Shown here piece after piece: positions 24,992 to 33,349 of a stretch of 64,000 nucleotides of DNA. The stretch lies in contig JAJZTH010000020.1 of assembly GCA_021849075.1 (NCBI GenBank), forward strand, positions 1 through 64,000. The letters run 5' to 3'. Positions within the stretch are counted from its first letter, which is position 1, and every line of letters starts with the position of its first letter. The stretch is from Pseudomonadota bacterium (GTDB lineage Bacteria; Pseudomonadota; Alphaproteobacteria; Sphingomonadales; Sphingomonadaceae). The notes below the pieces were generated by a model. It was not told the origin of the DNA. It was given only the letters and a program-made list of their open reading frames with translations, and did no database searches. Position numbers and translations under genes: made by a program.

Positions 24992-25657
24992 TCAGCGCCC
25001 CGGCTCGTCCAGGCTATACCCCAGACCGCGGATGGTGGTGATGACGTCAGCGCCCAATTTCTTGCGGATGCGCGTCACGAACACTTCGATCGTGTTGGAA
25101 TCGCGGTCGAAATCCTGATCGTAAATATGCTCGATCAATTCGGTGCGGCTGACCACCTTGCCCTTGTGGTGGAGCAGATAGGAGAGCAGCTTATATTCCT
25201 GCGCGGTCAGCTTCACCGGATCGCCCTTCAGCGTGACCTTGCCCGATCGCGTGTCCAGCCGCACATCGCCGGCGATCAGTTCGCTCGATGCATTGCCCGA
25301 CGCGCGGCGAATAAGCGCGCGCAGGCGGGCGATCAGCTCTTCGCTCTGGAACGGCTTGGCCAGATAGTCGTCCGCGCCTGCATCCAGACCGGCGACCTTG
25401 TCCGACCAGCTGTCGCGCGCGGTCAGCACCAGCACGGGGAAGCTCTTTCCCTCCTTGCGCCAACGGTCCAGCACGGTCAGCCCGTCGATGGTCGGCAGGC
25501 CCAGGTCCAGCACCACCGCGTCATAGCTTTCGGTGGACCCCAGAAAATGCCCGTCCTCGCCATCGGTGGCCAGGTCCACGGCATAGCCCGCGCCCTCCAG
25601 CGTGTTCCTGAGCTGCTGGCCCAGATTCGGTTCATCCTCGACGATCAGCAGGCGCAT
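24992..25657 (-). CDS. OmpR-family response regulator
   Basis: A 221-residue two-domain regulator. The receiver domain has the acidic pair in LIVEDEPNLGQQL, the phosphorylated aspartate in DAVVLDLGLPTIDG (residue 51), and the lysine in DDYLAKPFQSEELIARL. The C-terminal winged helix contains RTELIEHIYDQDFDRDSNTI and the recognition region VFVTRIRKKLG. It binds DNA after phosphorylation by the kinase encoded downstream. A repeat of about 80 bases separates the two genes. The PepSY-like gene lies 47 bases upstream on the same strand. Confidence 0.94.
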   Translation of the reverse strand: MRLLIVEDEPNLGQQLRNTLEGAGYAVDLATDGEDGHFLGSTESYDAVVLDLGLPTIDGLTVLDRWRKEGKSFPVLVLTARDSWSDKVAGLDAGADDYLAKPFQSEELIARLRALIRRASGNASSELIAGDVRLDTRSGKVTLKGDPVKLTAQEYKLLSYLLHHKGKVVSRTELIEHIYDQDFDRDSNTIEVFVTRIRKKLGADVITTIRGLGYSLDEPGR

Positions 25658-25704
25658 GGGGCTATTTCCGTTTCTGTTATAAATGTGTCAGGCGGGTGCG
25701 CGGT

Positions 25705-26019
25705 TCAGCGCGCCATGCCGATGATATCGCCTGTCCGGCCGTCGGCATCAACCCACATCACCTTGCCGTCCTTCACATATTTCAGGCGGTATCGGTTGGC
25801 GGAGGGATTGAATTCGCTGCCGACATAGGTGGCTCCGCCCACGGCGGCATCGACCCGGCGCTTGATCATGGCGAATGGCATGACCTGTCCGTCCAGCATC
25901 GCGCGGCGCGCAGCATCCTGCTCGTCACGGCGATTGCCGGCATCGGCGGCGGGGGCGATCAGGACCAAGGCAAGCGCGGCCGTGATCGCGGAGGTCAGGC
26001 TCTTCCTCTTCATCATCAT
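25705..26019 (-). CDS. Small secreted PepSY-like protein
   Basis: A protein of about 104 residues with a signal peptide (MKRKSLTSAITAALALVLIA, cleavage near PAADAG) and a mature domain ending RYRLKYVKDGKVMWVDADGR then TGDIIGMAR, the strand pattern of PepSY domains. PepSY proteins often inhibit proteases or act as periplasmic modulators. Three consecutive ATG codons (26019, 26016, 26013) open the frame and no strong ribosome site distinguishes them. The gene stands directly before a response regulator and a sensor kinase on the same strand, an arrangement suggesting it tunes the sensor. Confidence 0.78.
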   Translation of the reverse strand: MMMKRKSLTSAITAALALVLIAPAADAGNRRDEQDAARRAMLDGQVMPFAMIKRRVDAAVGGATYVGSEFNPSANRYRLKYVKDGKVMWVDADGRTGDIIGMAR

Positions 26020-26073
26020 GGGCATGGCATAGGTGAATGGCATTGAACAGGTGGTGAATGGCGTGGAAATGAA

Positions 26074-26110
26074 CAAAAAGGGCGATGATCCGCAAGCATC
26101 ACCGCCCCTT
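26074..26110 (-). terminator. Intrinsic terminator of the SIMPL-domain gene
   Basis: On the reverse strand AAGGGGCGGTGATG pairs with CATCGCCCTT with small bulges, followed by TTTTTG. It begins 8 bases past the stop of the SIMPL gene and separates it from the PepSY-regulator-kinase operon. Confidence 0.65.
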
Positions 26111-26117
26111 GCTTTCT

Positions 26118-26861
26118 TTACTTCTCCAGCGCGTATTGCACCGTTAGTGTGACCGACGCGCTAACCTGGCCGGGTTCGACCGGGGTGACGGGCGCGGCGT
26201 CCGCCTTGAAGCGGGCGGTCATCGCCATCGGCATGGGCGGCTGGCCGCCGCTGTTGCTTTCGCTGATCGACACCAGCCGGGCCGAGCGATAGCCCGCCGC
26301 CTGCGCATAGAAATCGGCCTGCGCCTTCGCGCTCTTCAACGCTGCGCCGCGCGCCTGCACGATCAGCGGCGAAGGATCGTCGATCGCAAAGCTTGGCCCG
26401 TTGATGCTAGTCGCCCCGGCCGCGACGAAGGCGTCGAGCGACGCGCCCACCTTCTTGATGTCGCGCAGCTTCACGGTCAGCTGGTTCGACGCTTCATAAC
26501 CGATGAAGCGCGGTCCTTCAGGCTGGCCGTCACGGTTGCTATAATCATATTGGGCCGACAGGTTGATGCCGCTGGTCTGGATATCCTTCTTGGCGATGCC
26601 GGCCTTGGCAAGGGCGGCGATCAGCCTTTCGGTCTTGGCGGCATTATCCTGCATGGCGGCCTGCGCGGTCTGGGCGCGGGTCTGGACGCCGGTGCCCACG
26701 GTCGCGATATCGGGCGCGGCTTCGACGCTTTCGGTCACGTTCAGCGTCACGATCGGCGCCGTCTCGGCGATGGTGACGCTGGTCTGGGCGCCAGCCGCCG
26801 TCGACATTGCAACGGGAAGCGCAGCGGCGCCGAGCGCCATCAGGGCGAGGGCGGATTTCAT
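26118..26861 (-). CDS. SIMPL-domain (DUF541) secreted protein
   Basis: A 247-residue protein with a signal peptide (MKSALALMALGAAALPVAMS, cleavage after AAGAQ) and a SIMPL domain: VTLNVTESVEAAPDIATVGT, the helix AKTERLIAALAKAGIAKKDI, and QTSGINLSAQYDY. SIMPL proteins are periplasmic or outer-envelope proteins of unclear function, some linked to oxidative-stress resistance. AGGAG stands 10-14 bases before the ATG at 26861. The same frame stays open much further upstream, across the opposite-strand ABC-F gene, but that extension is antisense noise. It is divergent from uup with 138 bases between. Confidence 0.88.
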   Translation of the reverse strand: MKSALALMALGAAALPVAMSTAAGAQTSVTIAETAPIVTLNVTESVEAAPDIATVGTGVQTRAQTAQAAMQDNAAKTERLIAALAKAGIAKKDIQTSGINLSAQYDYSNRDGQPEGPRFIGYEASNQLTVKLRDIKKVGASLDAFVAAGATSINGPSFAIDDPSPLIVQARGAALKSAKAQADFYAQAAGYRSARLVSISESNSGGQPPMPMAMTARFKADAAPVTPVEPGQVSASVTLTVQYALEK

Positions 26862-26999
26862 GGACGTTTCTCCTCTATATGTCCTGCACCCTCTTTGGCC
26901 CGGGTGCGATGAACGGACGCTGTCGCGCGTTGAAAGCCGTCCGACAGCTTTCGGGTTCCGCTCTTGCCCTCCCGCTTCAGACATCTTAGCTGCACCGCC

Positions 27000-28793
27000 A
27001 TGGCAGCTCCTATTCTCTCGTTCGAAAATCTCGGCCTTTCGCAGGGCACCCACTGGCTGTTTCGCGGCATCGACATTCATGTCGGCCAGCGTGACCGGCT
27101 GGCGCTGATCGGCCGCAATGGCGCGGGCAAGACGACGCTGCTGAAACTGATCGGCGGGCAGATCGAACCGGATGAAGGCATTCGCTCGGTCCAGCCGGGG
27201 GCGCGGGTCATCACGCTGGAGCAGGACCCGGACGTCACGCCGTTCAAGACGCTGCATGATTTCGCGCTGGCGGGTGAGTTCGCGCCCCCCGCGCATGAGG
27301 TGGAGGCGATCGCCGATCAATTGGGCATCGATCTCAGCCGGGAAGCGAAGACGGCGAGCGGGGGCGAACGCCGCCGCGCCGCCATCGCCCGCGCGCTGGC
27401 CAGCGAGCCGGACCTGCTGCTGCTGGACGAGCCGACCAACCATCTGGACATTGCCGCGATCGACTGGATCGAGAATTGGATGGCCCGCTATAATGGCGCC
27501 TTCATCGTCATCAGCCATGACCGCGCCTTCCTGACCCGGCTGACGCGCCAGACACTCTGGCTGGACCGGGGGCAGATGCGCCGCAACGAAATCGGCTTTG
27601 GCGGCTTCGAACAATGGATGGAAGCCGTCTATGCCGAAGAGGCGCGCGCCGCCGAAAAGCTGGACGCCAAGCTCAAGATCGAGGCGCACTGGCTGGAGCG
27701 CGGCGTCACCGCACGGCGCAAGCGCAATCAGGGCCGCCTTGCCAAGCTGTGGGAAATGCGCGCCCAGCGGGCCGCGATGCAGGGACCGCAGGGTACGGCC
27801 AAGATCGCCGTCGCCAGCGACGACAGCAAGACCAAGAGCGTGATCAAGGCCGAGCATGTCACGAAGAAATTCGGGGCCGGAGAGAATCAGCGCACGATCA
27901 TCAACGACCTGTCGCTGCGCGTGCAGCGCGGCGACCGGATCGGCATCGTCGGCGGCAATGGCGCGGGCAAATCGACACTGCTGAAATTGCTGACCGGCGC
28001 GCTGGAGCCTGACAGCGGCGAAGTGACGCTGGCCAAGACGCTGGACATGATCTTCATCGACCAGCAGCGCAGCCTGATGCAGGGCGACAAGAGCGTGCGC
28101 GACGTTCTGGCCGAGGGCGGCGACTGGATTGATGTCCGGGGCGTTCGCAAACATGTCCATGGATACCTCAAGGACTTTCTGTTCGATCCCTCGCTGGCCG
28201 AGGCGAAGGTCGGCACATTGTCGGGTGGCGAGCGCTCGCGGCTGTTGTTCGCGCGCGAATTTGCCCGCGAATCCAACCTGCTGGTGCTGGACGAGCCGAC
28301 CAACGACCTCGACTTGGAAACGCTCGACCTGCTTCAGGAAGTGATCGCCGACTATGATGGCACGGTGCTGATCGTCAGCCATGATCGCGACTTTCTCGAC
28401 CGCACGGTTACGGTGACTTTGGGCCTCGATGGCACCGGCGTCGTTGACGTCATCGTCGGCGGCTATGCCGACTGGATCGCCAAGCGCGATCCGCGCAAGG
28501 CCGCCAAAGCCGAGAAGAAGGAAGCCGCGCCGCCCCCGCCGCCCAAGCCCGTCTCCGCCAAGCTGACCTACAAGGATCAGCGCGATCTGGATTTACTGCC
28601 CAAGCGGATCGAGGAACTGGAAGCAGCCATCGCCCGTGACGAGGAAGAGCTGGCCGATCCGGCGCTCTATACCCGCGATCCCAAGAAGTTCGCGGCCCTG
28701 ACGGCCGCCATCGAAAAGGCGCGGGGCGAAAAGGACGCGGCCGAGGAACGCTGGCTGGAACTGGCGGAAAAGGCCGAAGGGCTGGCGGGATAG
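27000..28793 (+). CDS. uup: ABC-F ATPase of the Uup type
   Basis: A 597-residue soluble protein with two ATP-binding cassettes and no membrane segment. Walker A motifs are GRNGAGKTTLLKL (near residue 38) and GGNGAGKSTLLKL (near 320); signatures are ASGGERRRAAIARAL and LSGGERSRLLFAREF; each Walker B is LLLDEPTNHLD or LVLDEPTNDLD. A C-terminal coiled-coil arm (DQRDLDLLPKRIEELEAAIA onward) is the Uup-specific DNA/ribosome-binding extension. Uup-type proteins act on ribosomes or branched DNA and affect transposon excision in E. coli. The ATG at 27000 is chosen because the cassette begins there; the frame is open 12 codons upstream without a ribosome site. Confidence 0.88.
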   Translation: MAAPILSFENLGLSQGTHWLFRGIDIHVGQRDRLALIGRNGAGKTTLLKLIGGQIEPDEGIRSVQPGARVITLEQDPDVTPFKTLHDFALAGEFAPPAHEVEAIADQLGIDLSREAKTASGGERRRAAIARALASEPDLLLLDEPTNHLDIAAIDWIENWMARYNGAFIVISHDRAFLTRLTRQTLWLDRGQMRRNEIGFGGFEQWMEAVYAEEARAAEKLDAKLKIEAHWLERGVTARRKRNQGRLAKLWEMRAQRAAMQGPQGTAKIAVASDDSKTKSVIKAEHVTKKFGAGENQRTIINDLSLRVQRGDRIGIVGGNGAGKSTLLKLLTGALEPDSGEVTLAKTLDMIFIDQQRSLMQGDKSVRDVLAEGGDWIDVRGVRKHVHGYLKDFLFDPSLAEAKVGTLSGGERSRLLFAREFARESNLLVLDEPTNDLDLETLDLLQEVIADYDGTVLIVSHDRDFLDRTVTVTLGLDGTGVVDVIVGGYADWIAKRDPRKAAKAEKKEAAPPPPPKPVSAKLTYKDQRDLDLLPKRIEELEAAIARDEEELADPALYTRDPKKFAALTAAIEKARGEKDAAEERWLELAEKAEGLAG

Positions 28794-28797
28794 GGCG

Positions 28798-29562
28798 ATG
28801 GCGGATACCGATCGCGACTGGCGCAAATGGGCGGAAACCGACCCCTATTTCAGCGTGACGACCGCGCCGGAATATCGCCGCGACCGGGTGGATATCGACG
28901 CATTTCTCTACACCGGCGAAGCCTATATCGTGCAGCGTCTGGCGATACTGGAGCGGCAATTGGGACCGGTGGCGCGGGGCCGTGCGCTGGATTTTGGCTG
29001 CGGCGTCGGCCGCGTCACCCTGCCGATGGCGCTGTTGTTCGATCAGGTGACGGGGCTGGACGTCGCGCCCGCCATGCTGGCCGAAGCGGAAATGCTGAAA
29101 CAGCGGCAGGATGCGCCCAACGCCCATTTCGCCCTGTCCGACGATCGGCTGAGCGCGGCGGGACATGACTATGATTTTGTCCATAGTTCCATCGTGTTTC
29201 AGCATATTCCGGTCGCGCGCGGCCTGCCGCTGATCGGGCGATTGCTGGACCGGGTGGCGGTTGGCGGCGTCGCCAGCATTCATGTCGCGCTGCGGCGCGG
29301 CGATACGCCGTGGCGCGCGGCTTTCTATCGGGCGCGCACGCGCATTCCGGGCGTTCAGAAACTGTCCCACTGGCTGCGCGGCAAACGGGCGGACGAACCG
29401 ATGATGCAGATGAACGAATATCCCGCCTCCGCCATTTTCGCGATGATGCACCGGCGCGGCTTCGGGCAGGCGGTGGTCGATGTTGAGCGGCATGGCCGGT
29501 TCCTGACCATGCATATCGCCGCCCGCCGCATCGCCGCGACAGAGCAGGAGGTTCTGGCATGA
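28798..29562 (+). CDS. Class I SAM-dependent methyltransferase
   Basis: A 254-residue protein with a Rossmann methyltransferase core. The SAM-binding motif I is ALDFGCGVGRVTLPMA near residues 63-78 and motif II VTGLDVAPAMLAEAEML near 84-100; the later strand HDYDFVHSSIVFQHIP is the post-motif region. The substrate cannot be predicted. The N-terminal part DWRKWAETDPYFSVTTAPEY is typical of a broad family of uncharacterised methyltransferases. It begins 4 bases after uup and overlaps the next gene by four bases, so the three are probably cotranscribed. Confidence 0.82.
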   Translation: MADTDRDWRKWAETDPYFSVTTAPEYRRDRVDIDAFLYTGEAYIVQRLAILERQLGPVARGRALDFGCGVGRVTLPMALLFDQVTGLDVAPAMLAEAEMLKQRQDAPNAHFALSDDRLSAAGHDYDFVHSSIVFQHIPVARGLPLIGRLLDRVAVGGVASIHVALRRGDTPWRAAFYRARTRIPGVQKLSHWLRGKRADEPMMQMNEYPASAIFAMMHRRGFGQAVVDVERHGRFLTMHIAARRIAATEQEVLA

Positions 29563-30266
29563 GCAACAGCGCGTCCATCCCCCATCACGCCATCCATTAT
29601 GTGAACCGCGTCGGCTGGCTGCGTGCGGCGGTGCTGGGGGCCAATGACGGGATCGTGTCGACCGCCAGCCTGATGACCGGCATCGCCGCATCGGGCGCGT
29701 CGTCCCAGTCGATCCTGCTGTCTGGCGTTGCGGCGCTGGTGGCCGGGGCCATGTCGATGGCGGCGGGCGAATATGTGTCCGTCAGCGCGCAATCCGACAC
29801 CGAACGCGCGGATCTGGCCAAGGAGGCGAAGGCGCTGCGCAGCCAGCCCCATGCCGAATGGGTGGAATTGCGCGACATCTATGTCGAACGCGGCCTGACG
29901 TCCGATCTGGCGGGGCAGGTGGCGGAGCAGTTGATGGCGGCCGATGCACTGGGCGCGCATGCCCGTGACGAGCTGGGCATTTCCGACCTTTCGACCGCGC
30001 GGCCGGTGCAGGCGGCGATGGCGTCGGCTGCCAGTTTCGCCGTGGGCGCGACGCCGCCGGTGCTGGCTGCGGCGGTCGCGCCAGCCGGCGGGGCGATCGT
30101 CGCGATCGTCGCTATGTGTCTGTTCTGCCTTATCCTTCTGGGTCATGTCGGCGCGCGACTGGGCGGCGCACGGCCGTTGCGGTCGATCCTGCGGACGCTG
30201 TTCTGGGGCGCGCTGGCGATGGCGGCGACGGCGGGCGCGGGGCATCTGTTCGGCGCGGCGATTTGA
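29559..30266 (+). CDS. VIT/CCC1-family iron or manganese transporter
   Basis: A 235-residue membrane protein with five predicted helices. The first family motif is GWLRAAVLGANDGIVSTASL near residues 19-38 and the second is VAGAMSMAAGEYVSVSAQSD near 65-84, with the acidic cytoplasmic helical region (residues 85-145) that binds metal in VIT1-type transporters. These export Fe2+ or Mn2+ from the cytoplasm in exchange for protons. Its ATG overlaps the methyltransferase stop as ATGA. Glutathione peroxidase follows 40 bases later, so iron handling and peroxide defence may be linked. Confidence 0.88.
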   Translation: MSNSASIPHHAIHYVNRVGWLRAAVLGANDGIVSTASLMTGIAASGASSQSILLSGVAALVAGAMSMAAGEYVSVSAQSDTERADLAKEAKALRSQPHAEWVELRDIYVERGLTSDLAGQVAEQLMAADALGAHARDELGISDLSTARPVQAAMASAASFAVGATPPVLAAAVAPAGGAIVAIVAMCLFCLILLGHVGARLGGARPLRSILRTLFWGALAMAATAGAGHLFGAAI

Positions 30267-30306
30267 TGCCAAGGTCCGCGCCGATCCGATTCACAGGAGA
30301 CGATGC

Positions 30307-30852
30307 GTGACCGATATCCAGCAGATTCCGCTCAAGACCATCAAGGGCGCCGACGCCAGCCTTGCCGATTATGCGGGGCAGGTGGTGCTGGCGGTCAACG
30401 TCGCGTCCAAATGCGGGCTGACCCCGCAATATGAGGGGCTGGAAAAGCTCTATGCCGATTACAAGGCCAAAGGTCTGGTGGTCGCCGGCTTCCCCGCCAA
30501 TGATTTCGGTGCGCAGGAACCGGGCAGCAATGATGAGATTGCGACCTTCTGCACCACCAATTTCGGCGTCGATTTCCCGATGTTCGAAAAGATCGTCGTT
30601 ACAGGGCCGGACAAGCATCCGCTCTACGCCGCGCTGACCAGCGCCCAACCGCAAGCGCAGGGGGAGGGCGACGCCTTCCGCGAGAAGCTCAAAGGCTATG
30701 GCATGACCCCCAATCCCGTGCCCGAAGTCCTCTGGAATTTCGAAAAATTCCTGATCGCCAAGGATGGCAGCGTCGCCGCCCGCTTCGCGCCGACCACAGC
30801 CCCCAACGACCCTGCGCTGGTCGCCGCGATCGAGGCGGAACTGGCCAAGTGA
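30307..30852 (+). CDS. Glutathione-peroxidase-family thiol peroxidase
   Basis: A 181-residue enzyme that reduces hydrogen and lipid peroxides. The peroxidatic cysteine is Cys36 in NVASKCGLTPQYEGLE, with Gln70 in GFPANDFGAQEPG and the Trp143-Asn144 pair in EVLWNFEKFL completing the site. A second cysteine, Cys82 in ATFCTTNFGVDFPMF, falls at the place of the resolving cysteine in yeast Gpx3-like enzymes, so thioredoxin rather than glutathione is the likely reductant. The GTG start at 30307 has CAGGAGA 6 bases upstream; a longer upstream frame overlaps the VIT gene and is rejected. Confidence 0.92.
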   Translation: MTDIQQIPLKTIKGADASLADYAGQVVLAVNVASKCGLTPQYEGLEKLYADYKAKGLVVAGFPANDFGAQEPGSNDEIATFCTTNFGVDFPMFEKIVVTGPDKHPLYAALTSAQPQAQGEGDAFREKLKGYGMTPNPVPEVLWNFEKFLIAKDGSVAARFAPTTAPNDPALVAAIEAELAK

Positions 30853-32162
30853 AATTCTACTCCTTGATTGCAGGCGCGCTGCTGCTGGGTGGAGCGCCCA
30901 TGGCCCATGCCGCGCTCAGCCCGGCCGAACGGACGATCGGCGCAACCGTCGACGCCGGCTTTGAACCCACGGTCGCCTTGCTCGAAAAACTGGTGAACCA
31001 GAATAGCGGGTCGATGAACCTGGCCGGGGTGAAGGCGGTCGCCGACATGCTGCGGCCCGAATTCGAAGCGCTGGGCTTTGCCGTGACCTGGAAGCCGATG
31101 GACGCCGCCAAGCGCGCCGGTCATCTGATCGCGCTGCACAAAGGGAAGGCCGGCACCACGAGGATGCTGCTCATCGGCCATCTCGACACCGTGTTCGAAC
31201 CCGATTCGCCTTTCCAGACCTTCAAGCGGGACGGTGACTGGGCCAGTGGTCCCGGGGTCGCCGACGACAAGGGCGGCGTGGCGACGATGATCCTCGCGCT
31301 CAAGGCGATGCAGGCGGCTGGCACGCTGAAGGGCGCCAATATCGAAGTGGTGCTGACCGGCGATGAAGAGGATTCGGGCGATCCCGTCTCCATCGCCCGC
31401 GCCGATCTGGTCGCGGCGGGCACGCGCGCCGATGTGGCGCTCGATTTCGAAGGGCTGTCTCAGGAAGACGGCAGGGACATGGGATCGATCGCCCGACGCT
31501 CCTCCAACAGCTGGACGCTGACCGCGACGGGCAAGTCGGGCCACAGTTCGGGCATCTTTTCCGACAAGGCGGGCGATGGCGCGGTCTATGAACTGGCGCG
31601 CATCATCACCGCCTTCCGCAAGGAACTGCCCGAACCCAATCTGACCTTCAATGTCGGGCTGATCGGCGGCGGCCAGAGCGCGGATGTAGACAGGGACGGC
31701 GTGCGCATCACCGTTACCGGCAAAACCAACATCATCCCGCCGATCGCGGTGGCCAAAGGCGATTTCCGCACGCTCAGCGAAGAACAGACGCAGCGGGTGC
31801 AGGCAAAGATGCAGGCGATCGTCGACAGCGGCCATCTGAACGGCACATCGGCCAGCATCGCGTTCGATCTTGGCTATCCCTCGATGGCCCCGACCGACGG
31901 CAACCGGGCGCTGCTGACGAAGCTCAACGCCATCAACCGAGATCTTGGCCTGCCCGATATGCCGGCGCTCGATCCCTTGAAGCGCGGGGCGGGCGATATC
32001 GCCTTCGTCGCGGCCGATACGGACGGTCTGGTGGGCCTTGGCCTCGCCTCCAGCGGCGATCACAGCCCGGCGGAAAAGGCGGACCTGTCCACCATGCCCC
32101 GCCAGGCCAAGCGCGCCGCCATGCTGATGAGCCGGCTGGCCGTGGAGAAGGGACGGAAGTAA
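30849..32162 (+). CDS. Secreted M20-family metallopeptidase (glutamate carboxypeptidase-like)
   Basis: A 437-residue zinc hydrolase with a signal peptide (MKFYSLIAGALLLGGAPMAH, cleavage after AHA). Metal ligands are visible: His in LIGHLDTVF near residue 107, the bridging Asp in GPGVADDKGG near 139, the catalytic Glu pair in VLTGDEEDSG near 173, Asp in ALDFEG, and the last His in SSGDHSPAEKADL near 407. The dimerisation domain lies between. Such enzymes remove C-terminal glutamate or hydrolyse small peptides in the periplasm. The GTG start overlaps the peroxidase stop as GTGA, so translation is coupled. A dispersed inverted repeat follows. Confidence 0.88.
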   Translation: MKFYSLIAGALLLGGAPMAHAALSPAERTIGATVDAGFEPTVALLEKLVNQNSGSMNLAGVKAVADMLRPEFEALGFAVTWKPMDAAKRAGHLIALHKGKAGTTRMLLIGHLDTVFEPDSPFQTFKRDGDWASGPGVADDKGGVATMILALKAMQAAGTLKGANIEVVLTGDEEDSGDPVSIARADLVAAGTRADVALDFEGLSQEDGRDMGSIARRSSNSWTLTATGKSGHSSGIFSDKAGDGAVYELARIITAFRKELPEPNLTFNVGLIGGGQSADVDRDGVRITVTGKTNIIPPIAVAKGDFRTLSEEQTQRVQAKMQAIVDSGHLNGTSASIAFDLGYPSMAPTDGNRALLTKLNAINRDLGLPDMPALDPLKRGAGDIAFVAADTDGLVGLGLASSGDHSPAEKADLSTMPRQAKRAAMLMSRLAVEKGRK

Positions 32163-32181
32163 GAAAGCCCATGTCCTGATC

Positions 32182-32256
32182 CGTTCGGGCTGAGCCTGTC
32201 GAAGCCCTGTACTGTTTCAAGAAGTACGGCCCTTCGACAAGCTCAGGGCGAACGGA
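32182..32256. repeat. Dispersed inverted repeat, GTTCGGGCTGAGC type, copy 2
   Basis: The left arm CCGTTCGGGCTGAGCCTGTC... (32182-32208) and the right arm (32229-32256) are near-perfect reverse complements, and the loop itself contains GTACT/AGTAC. The arms match the repeat at 19984-20080. Confidence 0.9.
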
Positions 32257-32274
32257 CGTTGTTGCAGAGTCGCC

Positions 32275-32919
32275 ATGCTTCCACCCACGCCTTCGCTTGC
32301 CACCACCATTGGCCCGGTGCTCGAAACATTGAGCATCATCGGCACCTTCGTCTTTGCCGCCTCCGGCGCGCTGGCGGCGGCGCGGCTGCGCCAGACGCTC
32401 GTCACCTTCGCCTTCTTCGCGCTGGTGACGGGGGTCGGGGGCGGCACGGTGCGCGACCTGCTGATCGGTGCGCCGGTCTTCTGGGTGGTGGATGCGGTGC
32501 CGGCGATCGCCTGCATGAGCGCGGCTATCGTCGTCTGGTTCACGCCGCGCCGCTGGTGGAGCGCTCGCGCGCTCGACTGGCTTGATGCTATCGGGCTGGC
32601 CGCTTTCGCCGTGTTTGGCGCGGCCAAGGCGATGAGCTTTGGCGTCCCGCCGTTCGTTGCGGGGATGATGGGCGTCGTCACCGGTTGCGTCGGCGGCATC
32701 ATGCGCGATTTGCTGGCGGGGGAGCCGTCCATCCTGCTGCGCCCGGAACTATATGTCACCGCTGCCGCCTTCGCTTCGGGCCTGTTCGTCGCGCTGCGCT
32801 GGGCGGGGCTGGATGTGCCGGTCGCGGGCGTCATCGCGGCGCTGCTGGGCTTTGCCCTGCGCGCCGTCGCCATCTGGCGCGGCCTTGGCCTGCCGGCCTA
32901 TCGGGACGAGCAGGGTTAA
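32275..32919 (+). CDS. TRIC-type (UPF0126) cation channel family protein
   Basis: A 214-residue membrane protein with seven hydrophobic segments arranged as two similar three-helix halves plus one. The duplicated glycine-rich motif is visible: VTGVGGGTVRDLLIGAPVF near residue 51 and VTGCVGGIMRDLLAGEPSIL near 137. Bacterial members form trimeric potassium-permeable channels. The start at 32275 follows an inverted repeat, and no strong ribosome site is seen. A composite palindrome begins at the stop codon. Confidence 0.88.
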   Translation: MLPPTPSLATTIGPVLETLSIIGTFVFAASGALAAARLRQTLVTFAFFALVTGVGGGTVRDLLIGAPVFWVVDAVPAIACMSAAIVVWFTPRRWWSARALDWLDAIGLAAFAVFGAAKAMSFGVPPFVAGMMGVVTGCVGGIMRDLLAGEPSILLRPELYVTAAAFASGLFVALRWAGLDVPVAGVIAALLGFALRAVAIWRGLGLPAYRDEQG

Positions 32920-33073
32920 GAGTCCGTTTGGAAAATGCGCGGAAGAGCGCATTTTCGATGCGGCACCGGCCCGCGCCCCCACCCGACCACCCATCAGGAT
33001 ACCATGTCTGGGCGGTCGGGTGGGGGTGAGGGCCGGTGCGGATGCGCCCTAGGCGCATTTCCAAACAGGCTCT
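32920..33073. repeat. Large composite palindrome after the TRIC-type gene
   Basis: A 154-base element made of nested inverted repeats. The outer arms are 32920-32940 and 33053-33073 (core TTTGGAAAATGCGC against GCGCATTTCCAAA). The inner arms are 32963-32992 and 33011-33040 (core GCACCGGCCC and CCCCCACCCGACC against GGTCGGGTGGGGG and GGGCCGGTGC). A small hairpin AATGCGC-ggaaga-GCGCATT lies in the left shoulder. It looks like a non-autonomous mobile repeat. The rest of the gap to trxB (33074-33349) contains no credible gene; its far end must hold the trxB promoter. Confidence 0.85.
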
Positions 33074-33349
33074 AAGCGGCGCTGCGCCTGTCCTACATCG
33101 CGCTTTTATGGGATTTTTCCTCCCTGTCTCGCATTGGCTCCGGCATCGCCAGACTTTCCGATAGGATCAGCGCGGTATAACAAAATGTCTCATTCGGCGG
33201 GAAATGTGCGAAGTTAAGCGCCGTTCGCCCCGCGCCGCCGGATCGCCCACAGCCGCGCTTCCATGCCCCCAAGCAAATCCTTCGCTTGGCGCACGGCGCA
33301 TGCCTGCCTATCTCTCTGGCCAATCCGAATCGTAGTTTGAAAGCCTGAT

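Noticed and set aside
26861-28382. Long minus-strand extension of the SIMPL frame giving 754 residues
   Set aside because: The upstream part is antisense to uup, has shadow composition, and the real gene has a ribosome site and signal peptide at 26861.
33093-33323. 76-residue minus-strand frame upstream of trxB
   Set aside because: No ribosome site or domain, and it occupies the expected trxB promoter region.
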